From: Chelativorans intermedius
Lineage (GTDB): Bacteria > Pseudomonadota > Alphaproteobacteria > Rhizobiales > Rhizobiaceae
Length of the DNA stretch: 64,000 nucleotides
Direction of reading: 5' to 3'
Assembly: GCF_025398255.1 (NCBI RefSeq)
Contig: NZ_JAODNW010000015.1
Span: 62,001 to 126,000, forward strand
The position numbers were made by a program, and so were the translations under genes. The notes below the pieces were generated by a model that made no database searches, was not told the origin of the DNA, and worked only from the letters and a program-made list of their open reading frames with translations. Shown piece after piece: positions 1 through 11,319 of the stretch; the first letter of the stretch is position 1; each line of letters begins with the position of its first letter.

Positions 1-1359
1 GGCAGCTATCTGGCCGACTGGGTGTCCTACGAGGTGCGCCCGGACATCGCCTATCGCGACAATCACCTGGACATCTCCTACCCGCGCTTTTCGCCCCTTG
101 GAGAAAACCCCGCGCCCGAATGGCTGGAGACCAGGCGCGCGGTGGTCGAGATCCGTGCCGAGGAGCCCGCCTCCGCCGCCACCGGCGGCGCCACAACGGG
201 CACCGGCTTTCTGGGAAGCGTCGAGGGCGGCGCGGAAAGCTTTCTGGGGCGCACGGAAAGCCCGGCGGGCGGCGGGGCGTCCGCCGCCGAGCCGCAGGCC
301 GGCGCCCCGCCACAGCCGGCGCGGCGGCAGGAAGCGGTTGTGGAAGCAACGGTGCACTTTTCCTCAAGCGCCCGTCTCGACATTGCCGTGGGCCTCGTGA
401 CCGTCACCCGTGGCGGCGAGACGCTCATCCTCGACATCACGCCCGACGGGCGCGTGGAGCCGCGTGGCACCCTGCCGGCCTGGGCCTCGCAGCGTGCGCC
501 GGGAGCCAAGGTGATCGCCCGTTTCGGCTTCTCCGGGCGCGCCGAGATCGAGGGTGACGAGGTCAAGGTGCGCCGACGCTTTCTCGGTTGGGAGAACTTT
601 TTCTTCGATGCGCGTTCGCCCTTCTGGGGCCTGTCGGCGGGGGAGGTGGCGCGCGTCGTGCTCTTCGGCGAGCGGCTGGAGCCTGAAAGGTCCAATGCGG
701 CGCTGGCCTGGGACAATTTCCTCAACAATGCCGAGTGGCAGCATGGCGATGTGTGGTTGAAGCTTCTGCAGACCATCGCCATGGCCTTCGCCGGCACGGT
801 CCTGGCCACGCTTCTCGCCTTTCCGCTCGCCTTTGCCGCCGCGCGCAACATCTATCCCAACCGCATCGCCAACTTCCTCTTCAAGCGGGTGTTCGATTTC
901 CTGCGCTCGGTCGACATGCTGATCTGGGCGCTGTTCTTCACCCGTGCCTTCGGGCCGGGGCCACTGGCCGGGATTGCGGCCATCTTCTTCACCGACACCG
1001 GCACCTTCGGGAAGCTCTACTCGGAAGCGCTTGAAAACATAGACGACAAGCAGCGCGAGGGCGTGCGCTCGGTGGGCGCTTCGCCGGCGGCGGTGCAGCG
1101 CTACGGCGTCCTGCCGCAGGTGTTGCCGATCTTCCTCAGCCAGTCGCTCTATTTCTGGGAATCCAACACGCGTTCGGCCACCATCATCGGCGCCGTGGGC
1201 GCCGGTGGCATCGGGCTCAAGCTGTGGGAGGCGATGCGCACCAACTCCGACTGGGAAAACGTCGCCTATATGGTGCTTTTGATCCTGCTCGTGGTTTTCG
1301 TGTTCGACAATGTCTCGAGCGCCCTGCGCCACCGGCTGATGGGGACGGCGCGCCGCTGA
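1..1359 (+). CDS. phnE: Phosphonate ABC transporter permease PhnE, long form (5' end outside window)
   Basis: Inner-membrane permease of a phosphonate/phosphate-ester ABC importer, working with PhnC (ATPase) and PhnD (binding protein). The frame is open through the left edge, so the true start is upstream. The C-terminal half holds several membrane segments and the permease EAA loop (EGVRSVGASPAAVQRYG, about residues 353-370) followed by a GAVGAGGIG stretch, as in PhnE. The N-terminal half is a long soluble, presumably periplasmic region with a Gly/Ala/Pro-rich stretch around residues 55-110, matching the long PhnE variant of Rhizobiales rather than the roughly 260-residue E. coli form. phnC and phnD are not visible and should lie to the left. 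Family is clear; substrate is inferred from the family. Confidence 0.88.
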   Translation, partial: GSYLADWVSYEVRPDIAYRDNHLDISYPRFSPLGENPAPEWLETRRAVVEIRAEEPASAATGGATTGTGFLGSVEGGAESFLGRTESPAGGGASAAEPQAGAPPQPARRQEAVVEATVHFSSSARLDIAVGLVTVTRGGETLILDITPDGRVEPRGTLPAWASQRAPGAKVIARFGFSGRAEIEGDEVKVRRRFLGWENFFFDARSPFWGLSAGEVARVVLFGERLEPERSNAALAWDNFLNNAEWQHGDVWLKLLQTIAMAFAGTVLATLLAFPLAFAAARNIYPNRIANFLFKRVFDFLRSVDMLIWALFFTRAFGPGPLAGIAAIFFTDTGTFGKLYSEALENIDDKQREGVRSVGASPAAVQRYGVLPQVLPIFLSQSLYFWESNTRSATIIGAVGAGGIGLKLWEAMRTNSDWENVAYMVLLILLVVFVFDNVSSALRHRLMGTARR

Positions 1360-1418
1360 GAAGCCCTGCCTTGCCAGCCACCTGCCTTTGAAGCGATGAT
1401 GCGGCCTTGGCAGGGACA

Positions 1419-3149
1419 ATGGAAAGAAGCGACGCGCAGACAGGCACGACCGGCACCCGGCGCACGGGGCATGCGGGGGCGCGGCTGCGCGTCTGGCTGA
1501 CGAAGCCCCGGCCCATCGGCTTCTTCCTGTTCCTGGTGATCGTCGTCACCATCGCCCCGGCGCTCGCCGTCTCCACGGTGCTTCTGCAGCGCAACGATGC
1601 CGCGCAGCGCGAGGTGGTGAACACTCTGGCAGAGGCCATGGCCGATTCCATCGCCGAGGCGGTGGACCGCGAGCTCAGCGCCATGGTCACCACGCTGCGG
1701 GTGCTGTCCACCACCCCGTCGCTCGCCGCCGGCAACATCGAGGATTTCTACAACCGGGCAAGGCTGGCCCTCATCGGCTCGGAATCGCATCTGATCCTGC
1801 TCGATTCCGGTCTGCGGCAACTGGTGAACACACGCCGGCCCTTCGGTGCGCCGCTTGGCCCCCCGGCCGATCCGGCGACGCTCGAACAGGCGCTCGAAAC
1901 ACGCATGCCGGTCATTTCCGGCGTGTTCCACGACGGCGAGACGGGGCGGTGGATGTTCAACGTCATCCTGCCGATGGTGCGGGAAAACCGGCCGGCGCGC
2001 CTTCTGGTGATGGCGCGCGCCGCCGAGACCATCGCCGAAACGCTGTCGCAGCAGATGCTGCGTGGCGGCTGGAACGCCGCCCTGCTCGACCGCTACGGCC
2101 ATGTGGTCGCCGCGTCGTCGCTGTCGTCGGCGGTGGGCAAGCCGTTCTTTCTCGACGTGCAGGCGCAGCCCACGCCGCAGACGGTGATCGGCAGGATGGA
2201 GGACAGGTCCGCCTCCTACATCGCCATTGTCGAGCAGACGACCTTCAGCGGCTGGCAGGTGGTTGCCTGGGCGCCCACTGCCGCCGTGGAGCAGCCCATG
2301 CGGCGCACGCTGCGCCAGCTCTTCGGCGGCACCCTCATCATCATCGCCATCGCCACGGGCGCGGCCTGGCTGCTCGGCCGGCAGATCGCGCGGCCCGTGC
2401 GGCGTCTGGCGCGCGACGCGCACCGGCTGGGGGCGGGCGAGACGGTGGAGGCTGCCGTCTACCCGATCGCCGAGTTGACCACGGTCTCGGCCGCACTCGC
2501 CGAGGCCGCGAGGGACCGCGAGCAGGCGGAGAACGACATCCGCCTGCTCATGCGCGAGGTCGCGCACCGGGCCAAGAACCAGCTCACCGTCGTCTCTTCC
2601 ATGGCCAAGCAGACCGCGCGCAGCGCGCGGTCGCTTCCCGCCTTCCTCGACTCTTTCCAGAAGCGGCTCTACGGGCTGGCACGCTCGACGGACCTGCTGA
2701 TCGCCGGCGGCGCCTCGGGGGTGGATCTCAAGGCGCTGGTCCTGGCGCAGATCGAGCCCTTCAGGCCCGAGGATGCGAGGCGGCTGGAGCTTTCCGGTCC
2801 GCCCTTCCGCCTCGGCAACCAGGCGGCGCAGACCCTCGGCGTGGCGGTGCACGAGCTGGCCACCAACGCCGCCAAATATGGCGCATTCTCCACCCGCACG
2901 GGCCGGCTTGCGGTCTCCTGGCGGGTGGAGGAGGACAGGCTTATCATCGTCTGGCGCGAGCATGTCGAGCGTGCCGGCCGCCGCCGCCCGGCAAAACGCG
3001 GCTTCGGCACCGAGATCATGGAGCGCATGTTGGGCGGCACGCTGAACGCCAGCATCTCCCGCAGCTTTCACCGCGACGGGCTGGAATGCGTCTTCATCAT
3101 TCCGGTCGAGCGCCTCCTGCCCGACGGCACCCGCCAGGGGGAGGGATAG
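1419..3149 (+). CDS. HWE-family sensor histidine kinase
   Basis: Membrane sensor kinase of the HWE/HisKA_2 group common in Rhizobiales. From the ATG at 1419 it has 576 residues: a first membrane helix near 32-56, a periplasmic sensor region to about 300, a second helix near 302-320, a HAMP-like segment, and a kinase core. The phospho-acceptor is His383 in [11 protein letters not shown]. The N-box reads [13 protein letters not shown] and the WxE signature is WREHVE, both diagnostic of HWE kinases. A TTG at 1407 is in frame but lacks a better ribosome site, so I prefer the ATG. No response regulator is adjacent, so the partner is unknown; family members often feed general stress (PhyR/NepR) or light pathways. 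The signal sensed cannot be read from the sequence. Confidence 0.85.
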   Translation: MERSDAQTGTTGTRRTGHAGARLRVWLTKPRPIGFFLFLVIVVTIAPALAVSTVLLQRNDAAQREVVNTLAEAMADSIAEAVDRELSAMVTTLRVLSTTPSLAAGNIEDFYNRARLALIGSESHLILLDSGLRQLVNTRRPFGAPLGPPADPATLEQALETRMPVISGVFHDGETGRWMFNVILPMVRENRPARLLVMARAAETIAETLSQQMLRGGWNAALLDRYGHVVAASSLSSAVGKPFFLDVQAQPTPQTVIGRMEDRSASYIAIVEQTTFSGWQVVAWAPTAAVEQPMRRTLRQLFGGTLIIIAIATGAAWLLGRQIARPVRRLARDAHRLGAGETVEAAVYPIAELTTVSAALAEAARDREQAENDIRLLMREVAHRAKNQLTVVSSMAKQTARSARSLPAFLDSFQKRLYGLARSTDLLIAGGASGVDLKALVLAQIEPFRPEDARRLELSGPPFRLGNQAAQTLGVAVHELATNAAKYGAFSTRTGRLAVSWRVEEDRLIIVWREHVERAGRRRPAKRGFGTEIMERMLGGTLNASISRSFHRDGLECVFIIPVERLLPDGTRQGEG

Positions 3150-3300
3150 GTGCCGGCGCGGTTTTCTCTGGCAATCCGGGTCATTTTGCCCTATATGCGC
3201 CGCGATACCGCGCGATTGCGCTGTCTCGAACGCATGGCCCTGGCTGGACGACATCCCGGCTATGGGCGTCGAACTCCTCGAACACAGGAAAGGACGAACG

Positions 3301-3570
3301 ATGTCGATCACTGCCGAGCGCAAGCAGGAACTCCTCAAGGAATTTGCGACCGCCAAGGGCGACACGGGTTCGCCGGAGGTGCAGGTCGCGATCCTGACCG
3401 AGCGCATCAAGAACCTGACCGAGCACTTCAAGGATCACAAGAAGGACAACCACTCCCGCCGTGGTCTTTTGAAGCTCGTCTCGCAGCGCCGCCGCCTCCT
3501 CGACTACGTGAAGAGGAAGGACGAGGCCCGCTACCGGGCCTTGATCGAGCGGCTGGGGCTGCGCCGCTAG
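3301..3570 (+). CDS. rpsO: 30S ribosomal protein S15
   Basis: Primary 16S rRNA-binding protein of the small subunit platform. It has 89 residues, exactly the usual length, beginning [16 protein letters not shown] and containing the conserved [17 protein letters not shown] and [18 protein letters not shown] segments. The ATG at 3301 is preceded by a good purine-rich site (GGAAAGGACG); an upstream in-frame GTG would add a non-conserved tail. It lies directly before pnp, the usual rpsO-pnp pairing, but the upstream neighbour is a sensor kinase rather than truB, which normally precedes it in this group. Confidence 0.97.
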   Translation: MSITAERKQELLKEFATAKGDTGSPEVQVAILTERIKNLTEHFKDHKKDNHSRRGLLKLVSQRRRLLDYVKRKDEARYRALIERLGLRR

Positions 3571-3578
3571 AATCGGCT

Positions 3579-3605
3579 GGCGGGCCCGCCGCGCGCGGGC
3601 CCGTC
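3579..3605 (+). promoter_or_regulatory. GC-rich hairpin in the rpsO-pnp gap
   Basis: An 11-bp stem (core GGGCCCGC pairing with GCGGGCCC, one G-T pair in the flank) closes a CGCGC loop 8 nt after the rpsO stop. No T-run follows, so it is not a strong intrinsic terminator. In E. coli a hairpin in this gap is cleaved by RNase III during pnp autoregulation; a similar role here is inference from position. Confidence 0.5.
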
Positions 3606-3834
3606 GCCGTTCATGCCGGTGCTGGCGCACCGGCGCCGGCCCTTCGCCAAAGCAAGCGGAAGGCCGCCGAAGGACAGGTCATGGGGCAGGATTGCAGGAT
3701 GCTTGAGCGGCCGGAGGGCCGAAACGCCAAGCCTCCCGTTGTCTTGCCCATGGCTCGTCCCGACAACCAGGACGTGAAGGAGACCGCCCAGGCCCCGGCC
3801 TTGGCGGCTCCTTCGGCAAAACCAAGGACAAGAC

Positions 3835-5982
<2,148 letters not shown>

Positions 5983-6004
5983 TTTCCCCGGCTTCCGGCT
6001 GTAG

Positions 6005-6035
6005 AACGGGCGCGGCCTCGGCCAGCGCCCGTTTT
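6005..6035 (+). terminator. Intrinsic terminator after pnp
   Basis: A perfect 9-bp stem, AACGGGCGC pairing with GCGCCCGTT, with an 11-nt loop and a short TTTT tail, 22 nt after the pnp stop and 12 nt before rsmC. It should end the rpsO-pnp transcript. Confidence 0.8.
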
Positions 6036-6046
6036 CGTGTCACGCC

Positions 6047-7066
6047 ATGAACGACGCCCTTCGCACGCTTCTCTTCCCCTTCGAGCGCGGCCTCGTGGAG
6101 CCGCCGCGGGACGGCGCGCGCGTGCTCCTCTTCGGTGCCGGGGCGGGGCTGAGCCTGCCGGCCGACCTTGCCGCCGGCCTTGAGGTGGTGCAGGGCTTTC
6201 GCTCCGATTTCCTGGCGCTGCGGCGCGCCGGCTTTTCCGTCTCGCCGCGGCTGGAGGAGGGCGGCGCGGCCTGCGGTGCGGCCCTGCTTCTGCTTGGCCG
6301 CCACCGGCGAGAGAACGAGCAGCGGCTGGCGGCTGCTCTTGCCTGCCTGCGTCCCGGCGGGCTTCTGCTTGCCGCCGGCACGAAGCGGGACGGCGCGCCG
6401 GCCGTCGCCCGGCGCCTGTCCTCCCTGCTGCCGCTCGAAGGGCGGCTGGCCAAGCATCATGGCATCGTCTTCTGGCTGCGCCGTCCGCACATGCTCGACA
6501 CGGCGGCGCTTGCAGCTCTGGCCGGCACGCCCGCGCGAACGCCGGAGGGATACGAGACCGCCGCCGGCGGCTTCTCCGAGGGCAGTGTGGATCCGGGCTC
6601 CAGATTCCTGGCCGACAATCTGCCGGCCGGCATTTCCGGTCAGGTGGCGGATTTCGCCGCCGGCTGGGGCTATCTCTCGCTGCGCCTGGCGCGGGATGCC
6701 GCCCTGGCGGCGCTCGATATCTACGAGGCGCATCACGCGTCGCTGGAGGCGGCGCGGCGCAACATGACCGCCCATGCGCCAGGGCTCCGCTGCCGTTTCT
6801 TCTGGCACGATCTCCTGAGCGAGCCGGTGGAAAACCGCTATGACGTGATCGTCATGAACCCGCCCTTCCACCGCAGCCGCGCCGCCGAACCGGATATGGG
6901 CCGCGCCATGATCGCCGTGGCGGCACGGGCGCTGAGGGCGGGCGGCCGGCTCTATCTGGTCGCCAACCGCGCGCTGCCCTATGAGCAGGCAATACAGGCC
7001 GCCTTCCCCCGTCACGGCGAGCTGTGCCGCGATGCCGCCTACAAGGTGCTGTGGGGCGCCCGTTAG
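6047..7066 (+). CDS. rsmC: RsmC-type rRNA guanine-N2 methyltransferase
   Basis: Class I SAM-dependent methyltransferase resembling RsmC, which makes m2G1207 in 16S rRNA. The 339 residues form the two-lobed MTS architecture: a degenerate N-terminal methyltransferase-like lobe, then a catalytic lobe with VADFAAGWGYLSL (SAM loop, about 205) and the amino-methylating signature NPPFH at residues 271-275. The N lobe retains a Gly-rich stretch (LLFGAGAGLSL). The start ATG is only 12 nt beyond the pnp terminator, so expression may depend on read-through or an internal promoter. Its TAG stop is also the first three bases of the 106-bp repeat. Target base is inferred from the family. Confidence 0.85.
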   Translation: MNDALRTLLFPFERGLVEPPRDGARVLLFGAGAGLSLPADLAAGLEVVQGFRSDFLALRRAGFSVSPRLEEGGAACGAALLLLGRHRRENEQRLAAALACLRPGGLLLAAGTKRDGAPAVARRLSSLLPLEGRLAKHHGIVFWLRRPHMLDTAALAALAGTPARTPEGYETAAGGFSEGSVDPGSRFLADNLPAGISGQVADFAAGWGYLSLRLARDAALAALDIYEAHHASLEAARRNMTAHAPGLRCRFFWHDLLSEPVENRYDVIVMNPPFHRSRAAEPDMGRAMIAVAARALRAGGRLYLVANRALPYEQAIQAAFPRHGELCRDAAYKVLWGAR

Positions 7067-7169
7067 ACCGGTTCATCGTTTCAATGAAACGCTGATCCGA
7101 TCCATCTCTTTGTTTTTGCCGCATTTGTGCGACGCCAGATGATTCCATCTGGCTGCAAAATGCTGTAGG
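7064..7169. repeat. 106-bp interspersed palindromic repeat, copy 1 (RIME-like)
   Basis: 101 of 106 bases are identical to 41116-41221, in the same orientation. It contains two inverted repeats: CGTTTCA-A-TGAAACG near its left end, and GCCAGATG-ATTC-CATCTGGC at 7134-7153. It fills the gap between convergent rsmC and fabI. Size and double-palindrome layout recall the Rhizobium-specific intergenic mosaic elements (RIME); the family link is from memory and unverified. Confidence 0.85.
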
Positions 7170-7174
7170 CCGAT

Positions 7175-8005
7175 CTACTTGCCCGCCTCGGCCTTCTCCG
7201 CCGCCTCGCCGGACTGCTTGAGTTCCTCGAGCGTCGGCATGGAGACGATGTGATAGCCCGAATCCACATAGTGGATTTCGCCGGTCACGCCCGAGGAAAG
7301 CTCGGACAGCAGATAGAGTGCCGAGCCGCCGATTTCGTCGATCGTGACGGTGCGGCGCAGCGGCGAGTTGCGGCGCTGATAGGTGAACATGTGCCGCGCA
7401 TCGGCGATGCCCGCGCCTGCCAGCGTGCGCACGGGGCCGGCGGAGATGGCGTTGACGCGGATGTTGCGCGGTCCGTAATCGTTGGCGAGATAGCGCACGC
7501 TCGCCTCCAGCGCCGCCTTTGCGACGCCCATCACGTTGTAGTTGGGCATCACGCGCACCGAGCCGGCATAGGTGAGTGTGAGCGCACTGCCGCCATTCTC
7601 CATCATCGCCGCCGCCCTGCGTGTCACCTCCGTGAAGGAATAGCAGGAGATGACCATGGTGCGGATGAAGTTCTCGCGCGTCGTGTTGGCGTAGAGGCCC
7701 TTCAGCTCGTTGCGGTCGGAAAAGCCGATGGCGTGCACGATGAAGTCGAGCGTGCCCCAGCTTCTCTGCAGCGTGTCGAACACGCTGTCGATGGTGGCGC
7801 TGTCTTCCACGTCGCAGGGCAGAAGCAGCTTCGAGCCCACCTGCTCGGCCAGCGGCTTGACGCGCCGCCCGAAGGCTTCTCCCTGATAGGTGAAGGCAAG
7901 CTCGGCGCCCGCCCCCGCAAGCCGCTTGGCGATCCCCCAGGCGATCGAGTGATCGTTGGCGACCCCCATGATCAGGCCGCGCTTGCCCTTCATCAAACCA
8001 TCCAT
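7175..8005 (-). CDS. fabI: Enoyl-ACP reductase (NADH), FabI
   Basis: Reduces trans-2-enoyl-ACP in the last step of each fatty-acid elongation round; target of triclosan and isoniazid-type inhibitors. It is an atypical short-chain dehydrogenase of 276 residues. The nucleotide-binding start is GKRGLIMGVANDHSIAWGIA, and the catalytic Tyr156-x6-Lys163 (YNVMGVAK) falls at the same numbers as in E. coli FabI. It ends the operon-like series fabA-fabB-fabI on the minus strand, 9 nt after the fabB stop. Confidence 0.96.
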   Translation of the reverse strand: MDGLMKGKRGLIMGVANDHSIAWGIAKRLAGAGAELAFTYQGEAFGRRVKPLAEQVGSKLLLPCDVEDSATIDSVFDTLQRSWGTLDFIVHAIGFSDRNELKGLYANTTRENFIRTMVISCYSFTEVTRRAAAMMENGGSALTLTYAGSVRVMPNYNVMGVAKAALEASVRYLANDYGPRNIRVNAISAGPVRTLAGAGIADARHMFTYQRRNSPLRRTVTIDEIGGSALYLLSELSSGVTGEIHYVDSGYHIVSMPTLEELKQSGEAAEKAEAGK

Positions 8006-8014
8006 CGCCGGTCC

Positions 8015-9235
8015 TCAGCTCTCATATCGCTGGAAGACCAGCGTGGCGTTGGTGCCGCCGAACCCGAAGGAGTTGGACAGCACCCTGTCGATCTTGGCGT
8101 TGTCGATGCGCTTGCGCACGATGGGCACGCCCTCGAACTCGGGATCGAGCTCCTCGATATGCGCGCTTTCGACGATGAAGCCCTCCTTCATCATCAGCAG
8201 GGAGTAGATGGATTCCTGCACGCCCGCCGCGCCCAGCGAGTGGCCGGTCAGCGACTTGGTGGAGGCGATATGGGGGATGTCGTCCCCGAACACCTCGCGG
8301 ATGCCCTTGATCTCGCGCGAGTCGCCCACCTCGGTCGCCGTGCCGTGCGTGTTGATGTAGTCGATCTTGCCGTCCACGGTGGCAAGGGCCTGGCGCATGC
8401 AGCGCACTGCACCCTCGCCGGAGGGCTGCACCATGTCGAAACCGTCGGAGTTGGCGCCATAGCCGACGATCTCGCCATAGATCTTGGCGCCGCGCGCCCT
8501 GGCATGCTCCAGTTCCTCCAGCACCAGCACGCCGGCGCCGCCGGCGATGACGAAGCCGTCGCGGTTCACGTCATAGGCGCGCGAGGCGGTGGCCGGCGTT
8601 TCGTTGAACTTCGACGACATGGCGCCCATGGCATCGAAGAGGTTCGACATGGTCCAGTCGAGATCCTCGTGGCCGCCGGCGAAGACCATGTCCTGCTTGC
8701 CCCACTGGATGAGCTCGAAGGCATTGCCGATGCAATGCGCCGAGGTCGAGCAGGCGGAGGTGATGGTGTAGTTCACGCCGTGGATCTTGAACCAGGTGGC
8801 AAGCGTCGCCGAAGCCGTGGAAGACATGGCCTTCGGCACGGCGAAGGGGCCGATGCGCCTGGGGCTTTTCTTTTCACGGGTCGTGTCGGCGGCCTCCACG
8901 ATGGTGCGCGTCGAAGGCCCGCCCGAGCCCATGATGATGCCCGTGCGTTCGTTGGTGATGTCCTTCTCTTCGAGGCCGGCATCGGCGATGGCCTGCTCCA
9001 TGGCCACGTGATTCCACGCGCCGCCCTTGGAGAGGAAGCGCAGCGCGCGCCTGTCGACATGCTCCGTGGGGTCGAGCGTCGGCGCTCCCCACACCTGGCA
9101 GCGGAAGCCGTGATCGGCAAAGTCCTGTGAAAAGCTGATGCCCGACCTGGCCTCGCGCAGCGAGGCCGTAACCTCCTCGGCATTGTTGCCGATGGACGAT
9201 ACGATGCCGAGGCCGGTGACTACCACGCGTCTCAT
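8015..9235 (-). CDS. fabB: Beta-ketoacyl-ACP synthase I, FabB
   Basis: Condenses malonyl-ACP with acyl-ACP; FabB-type enzymes are needed with FabA for unsaturated fatty acids. The 406-residue thiolase-fold protein has its nucleophile Cys162 in SACSTSAHC, the first catalytic His in [15 protein letters not shown] and the Lys/His pair in [14 protein letters not shown]. It sits between fabA and fabI in the same direction, separated from fabA by 48 nt. The pairing with fabA supports the FabB call over FabF. Confidence 0.94.
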   Translation of the reverse strand: MRRVVVTGLGIVSSIGNNAEEVTASLREARSGISFSQDFADHGFRCQVWGAPTLDPTEHVDRRALRFLSKGGAWNHVAMEQAIADAGLEEKDITNERTGIIMGSGGPSTRTIVEAADTTREKKSPRRIGPFAVPKAMSSTASATLATWFKIHGVNYTITSACSTSAHCIGNAFELIQWGKQDMVFAGGHEDLDWTMSNLFDAMGAMSSKFNETPATASRAYDVNRDGFVIAGGAGVLVLEELEHARARGAKIYGEIVGYGANSDGFDMVQPSGEGAVRCMRQALATVDGKIDYINTHGTATEVGDSREIKGIREVFGDDIPHIASTKSLTGHSLGAAGVQESIYSLLMMKEGFIVESAHIEELDPEFEGVPIVRKRIDNAKIDRVLSNSFGFGGTNATLVFQRYES

Positions 9236-9283
9236 ATCGTTCTCCCCGGCCGCCCGTGCGGCCTTTTCGCAAACGGTTGAAAC

Positions 9284-9796
9284 TCAGGCGCCCTGCTGGG
9301 CCAGGCCGACCCTCAGATCGCTGGCCGTGTAGATGGTCTCGCCGTCGGCCTTCAGCCAGCCATCGGCGATGCCGAGCACCAGCCGGCCGCGCATCACGCG
9401 CTTGAAGTCGACGCCATACTCCACCTTCTTGTTCTTGGGTGTGACCATGCCCTTGAACTTGACGTCGCCCGTCGACAGGGCCATGCCCTTGCCCGGCAGG
9501 CCCAGCCAGCCGAGGAAGAAGCCCGTCATCTGCCAGAGCGCATCGAGGCCCAGGCAGCCGGGCATGACCGGATTGCCGATGAAGTGACAGGGGAAGAACC
9601 AGAGGTCCGGCTTGATATCCAACTCGGCGCGAATGTAGCCCTTGCCGAACTCACCGCCCTCGGCGCTGACTTCGGTGATGCGGTCGAACATCAGCATCGG
9701 CGGAGCCGGAAGCTGTGCATTGCCCGGGCCGAACAGCTCGCCGCGGGCACAGGCCAGAAGGTCCTCGTATTCGTAGCTGGATTTTGTCTGCGCCAT
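9284..9796 (-). CDS. fabA: 3-hydroxydecanoyl-ACP dehydratase/isomerase, FabA
   Basis: Dehydrates 3-hydroxyacyl-ACP and isomerises trans-2- to cis-3-decenoyl-ACP, the branch point to unsaturated fatty acids. From the ATG at 9796 ([20 protein letters not shown]) it has 170 residues, the family norm; longer in-frame starts upstream add unconserved sequence. Catalytic His71 lies in [22 protein letters not shown]-like context, shown by [11 protein letters not shown], with the partner Asp in GLDALWQ. First gene of fabA-fabB-fabI, divergent from irr across 241 bp. Confidence 0.96.
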   Translation of the reverse strand: MAQTKSSYEYEDLLACARGELFGPGNAQLPAPPMLMFDRITEVSAEGGEFGKGYIRAELDIKPDLWFFPCHFIGNPVMPGCLGLDALWQMTGFFLGWLGLPGKGMALSTGDVKFKGMVTPKNKKVEYGVDFKRVMRGRLVLGIADGWLKADGETIYTASDLRVGLAQQGA

Positions 9797-10037
9797 GAAT
9801 TCCCGTTTTCGTTCGAAGCCCGCCTGCCGGGCCGATGGTGCAATTTCCCTATCACAGCTTCTTTCCGGTAGGAAACAGCTTGAAGGCATTATCCGATGCG
9901 GGATTTCGGCGCATTTGGGACATTGTACCGCTATTGATCGCCTGCTGGTCCCGGAATATATGTGATTGGCTAGGATAAGGGGCCTTTTGCGGGCCTCTTC
10001 CAGGGAGATTGATCGGCAAAGGGCAGGAAGGGTTTTC

Positions 10038-10478
10038 TTGACCGCTCAGGATTTCAATCACTACGGCCCCGCCGCTGAGCAGCGCGTCAGGCAAGCGGGG
10101 TTGCGTCCGACGCGCCAGCGTGTGGCGCTGGCGCAGCTTCTGTTCGCCTCCGGCGACCGCCACATCTCGGCCGAGGAGCTGCATGAAGAGGCGCTCGGCG
10201 CGGGCGTGCGGGTCTCGCTCGCCACGGTCTACAACACGCTGCACCAGTTCACCGAGGCAGGAATGCTGCGCATTCTGCCGGTGGAGGGGTCGAAGACCTA
10301 TTTCGACACCAACACCTCCGACCATCACCATTTCTTTTTCGAGGACGAGAACCGCCTCGTCGACATTCCCGAGGGGCCGGTGCAGATCGCCAATCTGCCG
10401 GTTCCGCCCGAGGGCATGGAAATCGCCAATGTCGATATCGTGGTTCGCCTGCGGCCGAAGGAAAGGCGGGCCAACTGA
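10038..10478 (+). CDS. irr: Iron response regulator Irr (Fur family)
   Basis: Haem-responsive transcription regulator that replaces Fur as the main iron regulator in Rhizobiales. The winged helix includes [14 protein letters not shown] and [12 protein letters not shown]; the dimer domain carries the Irr signature [16 protein letters not shown] with His96-His98, the haem/metal-binding HHH, and [22 protein letters not shown] chose a TTG start at 10038 because AGGAAGG lies 6 nt before it and this gives 146 residues, close to known Irr proteins; a TTG at 9966 is in frame but adds 24 unconserved residues. Divergent from fabA. No clear iron-control element was found in the gap by eye. Confidence 0.93.
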   Translation: MTAQDFNHYGPAAEQRVRQAGLRPTRQRVALAQLLFASGDRHISAEELHEEALGAGVRVSLATVYNTLHQFTEAGMLRILPVEGSKTYFDTNTSDHHHFFFEDENRLVDIPEGPVQIANLPVPPEGMEIANVDIVVRLRPKERRAN

Positions 10479-10553
10479 CGGGCAGGCCGGGAATGCGGCC
10501 ATCCCCCGGACGGCACCGCCGACCGCTTCTCGCGCATGGCGGCCCGGTGGCGT

Positions 10554-11111
10554 CTAGTCTTCCACCGTCTCGCCCGGATAGACGCCCCAGATCAGGGACT
10601 GGCTCATCCAGCCTTCAAGGCTTGCGAAACGCATGCGGCACCACGTGCCGTCGCACGATTCCACCTGCCCCAGAGCGCCGGGCTCCACCTCCGCGATGCG
10701 GCGCGCGCCTTCGTCGGGCCGCGCATGGAGCGGAACGCTCGCCTGCCTGTCCTTGAGCCAGGGGGCGACAAGGCCGGTGCGCCGACCCGAAAGCAGCGCA
10801 CTGTGGATCCAGCCTTCCGCGCCCTCGGCATCGCGCACGCGGCGCCAGCTGTCATATTCCTGGATCACCTCCATGGGCAGCCCCTCGCGCAGGTATAGCC
10901 ACTCCACCGCATAGTCGGTGCCGGGGCCCACGCGCATGTTGACGCGGCCGGCCTTCAGGCTGACGAAACGCGGCAGCGGCAGTCCGCTCGGGCCCCGTTC
11001 CACCTGCTGCGCCCCGGCCGGGGAGGGGGCCATGGCGGGCAGCGCCGCAGCCGCCAGGGCTGCGAGAACGGCAATCGGCACGAACTTGCGAAACATCGCC
11101 AAAAGCGGCAT
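10554..11111 (-). CDS. Exported protein with two SH3-like domains
   Basis: The 185 residues begin with a signal peptide (hydrophobic core IAVLAALAAAALPAMA) followed by two bacterial SH3-like modules. The first (about 50-110) has the typical NMRVGPGTDYAVEW and EYDSWRRVRD pattern; the second (about 115-180) has a CDGTWCRM segment. Such proteins act in the periplasm, probably touching peptidoglycan, but their role is not established. Met6 is an alternative start. Convergent with irr and divergent from the dehydrogenase. Confidence 0.8.
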   Translation of the reverse strand: MPLLAMFRKFVPIAVLAALAAAALPAMAPSPAGAQQVERGPSGLPLPRFVSLKAGRVNMRVGPGTDYAVEWLYLREGLPMEVIQEYDSWRRVRDAEGAEGWIHSALLSGRRTGLVAPWLKDRQASVPLHARPDEGARRIAEVEPGALGQVESCDGTWCRMRFASLEGWMSQSLIWGVYPGETVED

Positions 11112-11196
11112 TCCATTCTCCCGGCTGGCAGGGGCAACCGGAGGCGTGCGCTGGTTGCGACGGCAGCCCCTGGCAAGACGGCTTTCGCCTTTTTCT

Positions 11197-11225
11197 TTGT
11201 CTTGGCCGTGCCTGCTTGCTAGACA
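11197..11225 (+). promoter_or_regulatory. Possible sigma-70 promoter for the 2-hydroxyacid dehydrogenase
   Basis: TTGTCT and TAGACA are separated by 17 nt in the gap between the divergent SH3 gene and the dehydrogenase, about 95 nt before its ATG. Matches are moderate, so this is a weak call. Confidence 0.35.
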
Positions 11226-11319
11226 TCGAAACCCTTGGACTGCAAGCGGGAACGGCGTGGTCTTGAAGTGTCGCCGCTCTTGGTTAAAGAGGTCTCAACG
11301 GGAAGGGATCGAGGTACCC

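Noticed and set aside
1266-3431. A 721-residue open frame on the minus strand opposite the sensor kinase
   Set aside because: Spans phnE, the kinase and rpsO in antisense and matches nothing; the plus-strand kinase has all catalytic motifs.
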